Shown here in pieces: positions 6,017-7,075 of a stretch of 7,075 nucleotides of DNA (positions within the stretch are counted from its first letter, which is position 1; every line of letters begins with the position of its first letter). The stretch lies in NCBI GenBank assembly GCA_002365735.1, contig DEZY01000074.1:23134-30208 (forward strand), given 5' to 3'. This DNA comes from Actinobacteria bacterium UBA3120. GTDB lineage: Bacteria > Actinomycetota > Actinomycetes > S36-B12. Below the pieces are notes generated by a model. It saw nothing but the letters and a program-made list of their open reading frames with translations. It searched no databases and was not told where the DNA came from. The translations under genes and the position numbers were made by a program.

Positions 6017-7075
6017 CTAGTCGCGCGTAAGTTTGCGATAAGTAGCGCGGGTCGGTCGGGCCGCCTCTTCACCTAAGCGCTCTACCTTGTTTTTCTCGTA
6101 CCCTTCGAAGTTCCCTTCGTACCAGAACCACTGCGAGTCACCCTCGTAGGCGAGAATATGGGTCGCGATTCGGTCGAGGAACCAGCGATCATGGGAAGTG
6201 ATCACGGCGCACCCGGGGAAATCAAGTAGTGCCTTCTCAAGTGATCCCAATGTTTCCACGTCAAGGTCGTTTGTCGGCTCGTCAAGGAGAATCAAGTTTC
6301 CCCCCATTTTGAGCGTGAGTGCCAAGTTGAGACGGTTTCGCTCACCACCGGAAAGCACTTTTGCTTGTTTCTGCTGATCTGGGCCCTTGAATCCGAACAC
6401 TGACACGTAGGCGCGTGAAGGCATCTCCACATTGCCCACCTTGATCCAATCTAAACCCTCGGAAACCACTTCCCACACATTTTTAGTTGGATCAAGGCCC
6501 GAACGGCTCTGGTCAACATAAGACAGCTTCACAGTTTCACCCACTTTGAGGTCACCGGAAGTGGGCAAGGCATCTTTGTCGGAAGTATCACCTTCGGCTG
6601 CAGCAACGATCATGTTAAATAGGGTCGTTTTACCGACACCGTTGGGGCCGATCACACCAACGATGCCATTACGCGGCAGCGTGAAGGAAAGATTGTCGAT
6701 CAGCATCCGGTCATCAAAGCCCTTGGTCAGGCCCTTAGTTTCAACAACAACTGCCCCAAGCCGCGGACCGGGCGGTATCTGAATTTCCTCCATGTCGAAC
6801 TTACGGGTTTTCTCAGCCTCAATAGCCATTTCTTCATAGCGGTCCAAGCGTGCGCGAGATTTGGTCTGGCGTGCCTTTGCATTGGAGCGAACCCACTCGA
6901 GTTCATCGGTGAGCCGCTTTTGCAGCTTGACATCTTTTTGACCTTCAACCTTGAGGCGAGCGGCCTTTGTTTCCAGGTAAGTGGAGTAATTGCCTTCATA
7001 AGGGTACGCGCGGCCTCGGTCCAGTTCCAAAATCCATTGGGCAACATTGTCCAGGAAGTACCTATCGTGGGTGAT
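6017..7075 (-). CDS. ettA: Energy-dependent translational throttle protein EttA (ABC-F), 5'-truncated
   Basis: EttA is a soluble ABC-F ATPase that binds the ribosomal E site and gates entry into elongation according to ATP/ADP status. The frame stays open to the window edge, so the gene starts beyond it; 352 residues are visible against about 555 in E. coli EttA, so roughly 200 N-terminal residues are missing. Visible residue 1 is already in the switch-histidine motif of the first ATPase domain (ITHDRYFLDNVAQWILELD). Next comes the helical, Lys/Arg-rich linker that contacts P-site tRNA (about 38-92, with ELEWVRSNAKARQTKSRAR). The second ATPase domain is complete: Walker A GPNGVGKTT at 143-151, Q-loop region YVDQSR, signature LSGGERNRLNLAL from 241, Walker B LILLDEPTNDLD with catalytic Glu266, and switch His295 in TSHDRWFLD. 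The basic C-terminus ends YRKLTRD. It leads the minus operon visible here, 8 nt before the thioesterase start. Confidence 0.97.
   Translation of the reverse strand: MTHDRYFLDNVAQWILELDRGRAYPYEGNYSTYLETKAARLKVEGQKDVKLQKRLTDELEWVRSNAKARQTKSRARLDRYEEMAIEAEKTRKFDMEEIQIPPGPRLGAVVVETKGLTKGFDDRMLIDNLSFTLPRNGIVGVIGPNGVGKTTLFNMIVAAAEGDTSDKDALPTSGDLKVGETVKLSYVDQSRSGLDPTKNVWEVVSEGLDWIKVGNVEMPSRAYVSVFGFKGPDQQKQAKVLSGGERNRLNLALTLKMGGNLILLDEPTNDLDVETLGSLEKALLDFPGCAVITSHDRWFLDRIATHILAYEGDSQWFWYEGNFEGYEKNKVERLGEEAARPTRATYRKLTRD

Noticed and set aside
7028..7075. A complete short ATPase gene starting at the TTG at 7030
   Set aside because: The frame stays open to the window edge and reads THDRYFLDNVAQWI, the conserved end of the first EttA ATPase domain, so the gene is truncated by the window rather than short.

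Overview
The window looks like chromosomal DNA from an actinobacterium of moderate base composition. Hand counts of three 60-base rows gave 38, 30 and 26 G+C, so GC is probably a little over 50%. The assignment rests on the proteins and on gene order. A group II truncated hemoglobin next to an alpha-glucosidase, followed on the other strand by a conserved unknown, a hotdog thioesterase and EttA, recalls the glbO-aglA ... Rv2474c-Rv2475c ... Rv2477c region of Mycobacterium tuberculosis as I remember it. The GC is lower than in mycobacteria or streptomycetes, so a freshwater or marine actinobacterium is plausible, but I cannot name a genus.

Positions 2-4962 hold four tightly packed plus-strand genes: a prolyl oligopeptidase family S9 peptidase (cut off at its 5' end by the window edge), an MscS-type mechanosensitive channel, a group II truncated hemoglobin (GlbO) and a GH13 alpha-glucosidase (AglA). 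The junctions are 10 nt, a 4-nt GTGA overlap, and 2 nt. Each downstream gene has a readable Shine-Dalgarno sequence inside, or touching the stop of, the gene before it. This is the architecture of one translationally coupled operon.

Positions 4959-7075 hold three minus-strand genes, transcribed in the order ettA (cut off at its 5' end by the window edge), a 4HBT/YbgC-like acyl-CoA thioesterase, and a conserved actinobacterial protein of unknown function. The gaps are 8 nt and 3 nt, again operon-like. The two operons converge, and their last genes overlap by 4 nt at the stop codons.

Functionally, the plus-strand genes cover peptide cleavage, osmotic relief, heme/O2 chemistry and alpha-glucoside hydrolysis. 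The minus-strand genes cover translation control and acyl-CoA hydrolysis. No shared pathway is obvious. The window is almost wholly coding: no non-coding stretch exceeds about 10 nt, and I saw no RNA gene, mobile element, CRISPR array, phage gene or defence system. No new system stands out. The most interesting points are the coupled MscS-GlbO-AglA arrangement, the uncharacterised conserved protein and the overlapping convergent stops.
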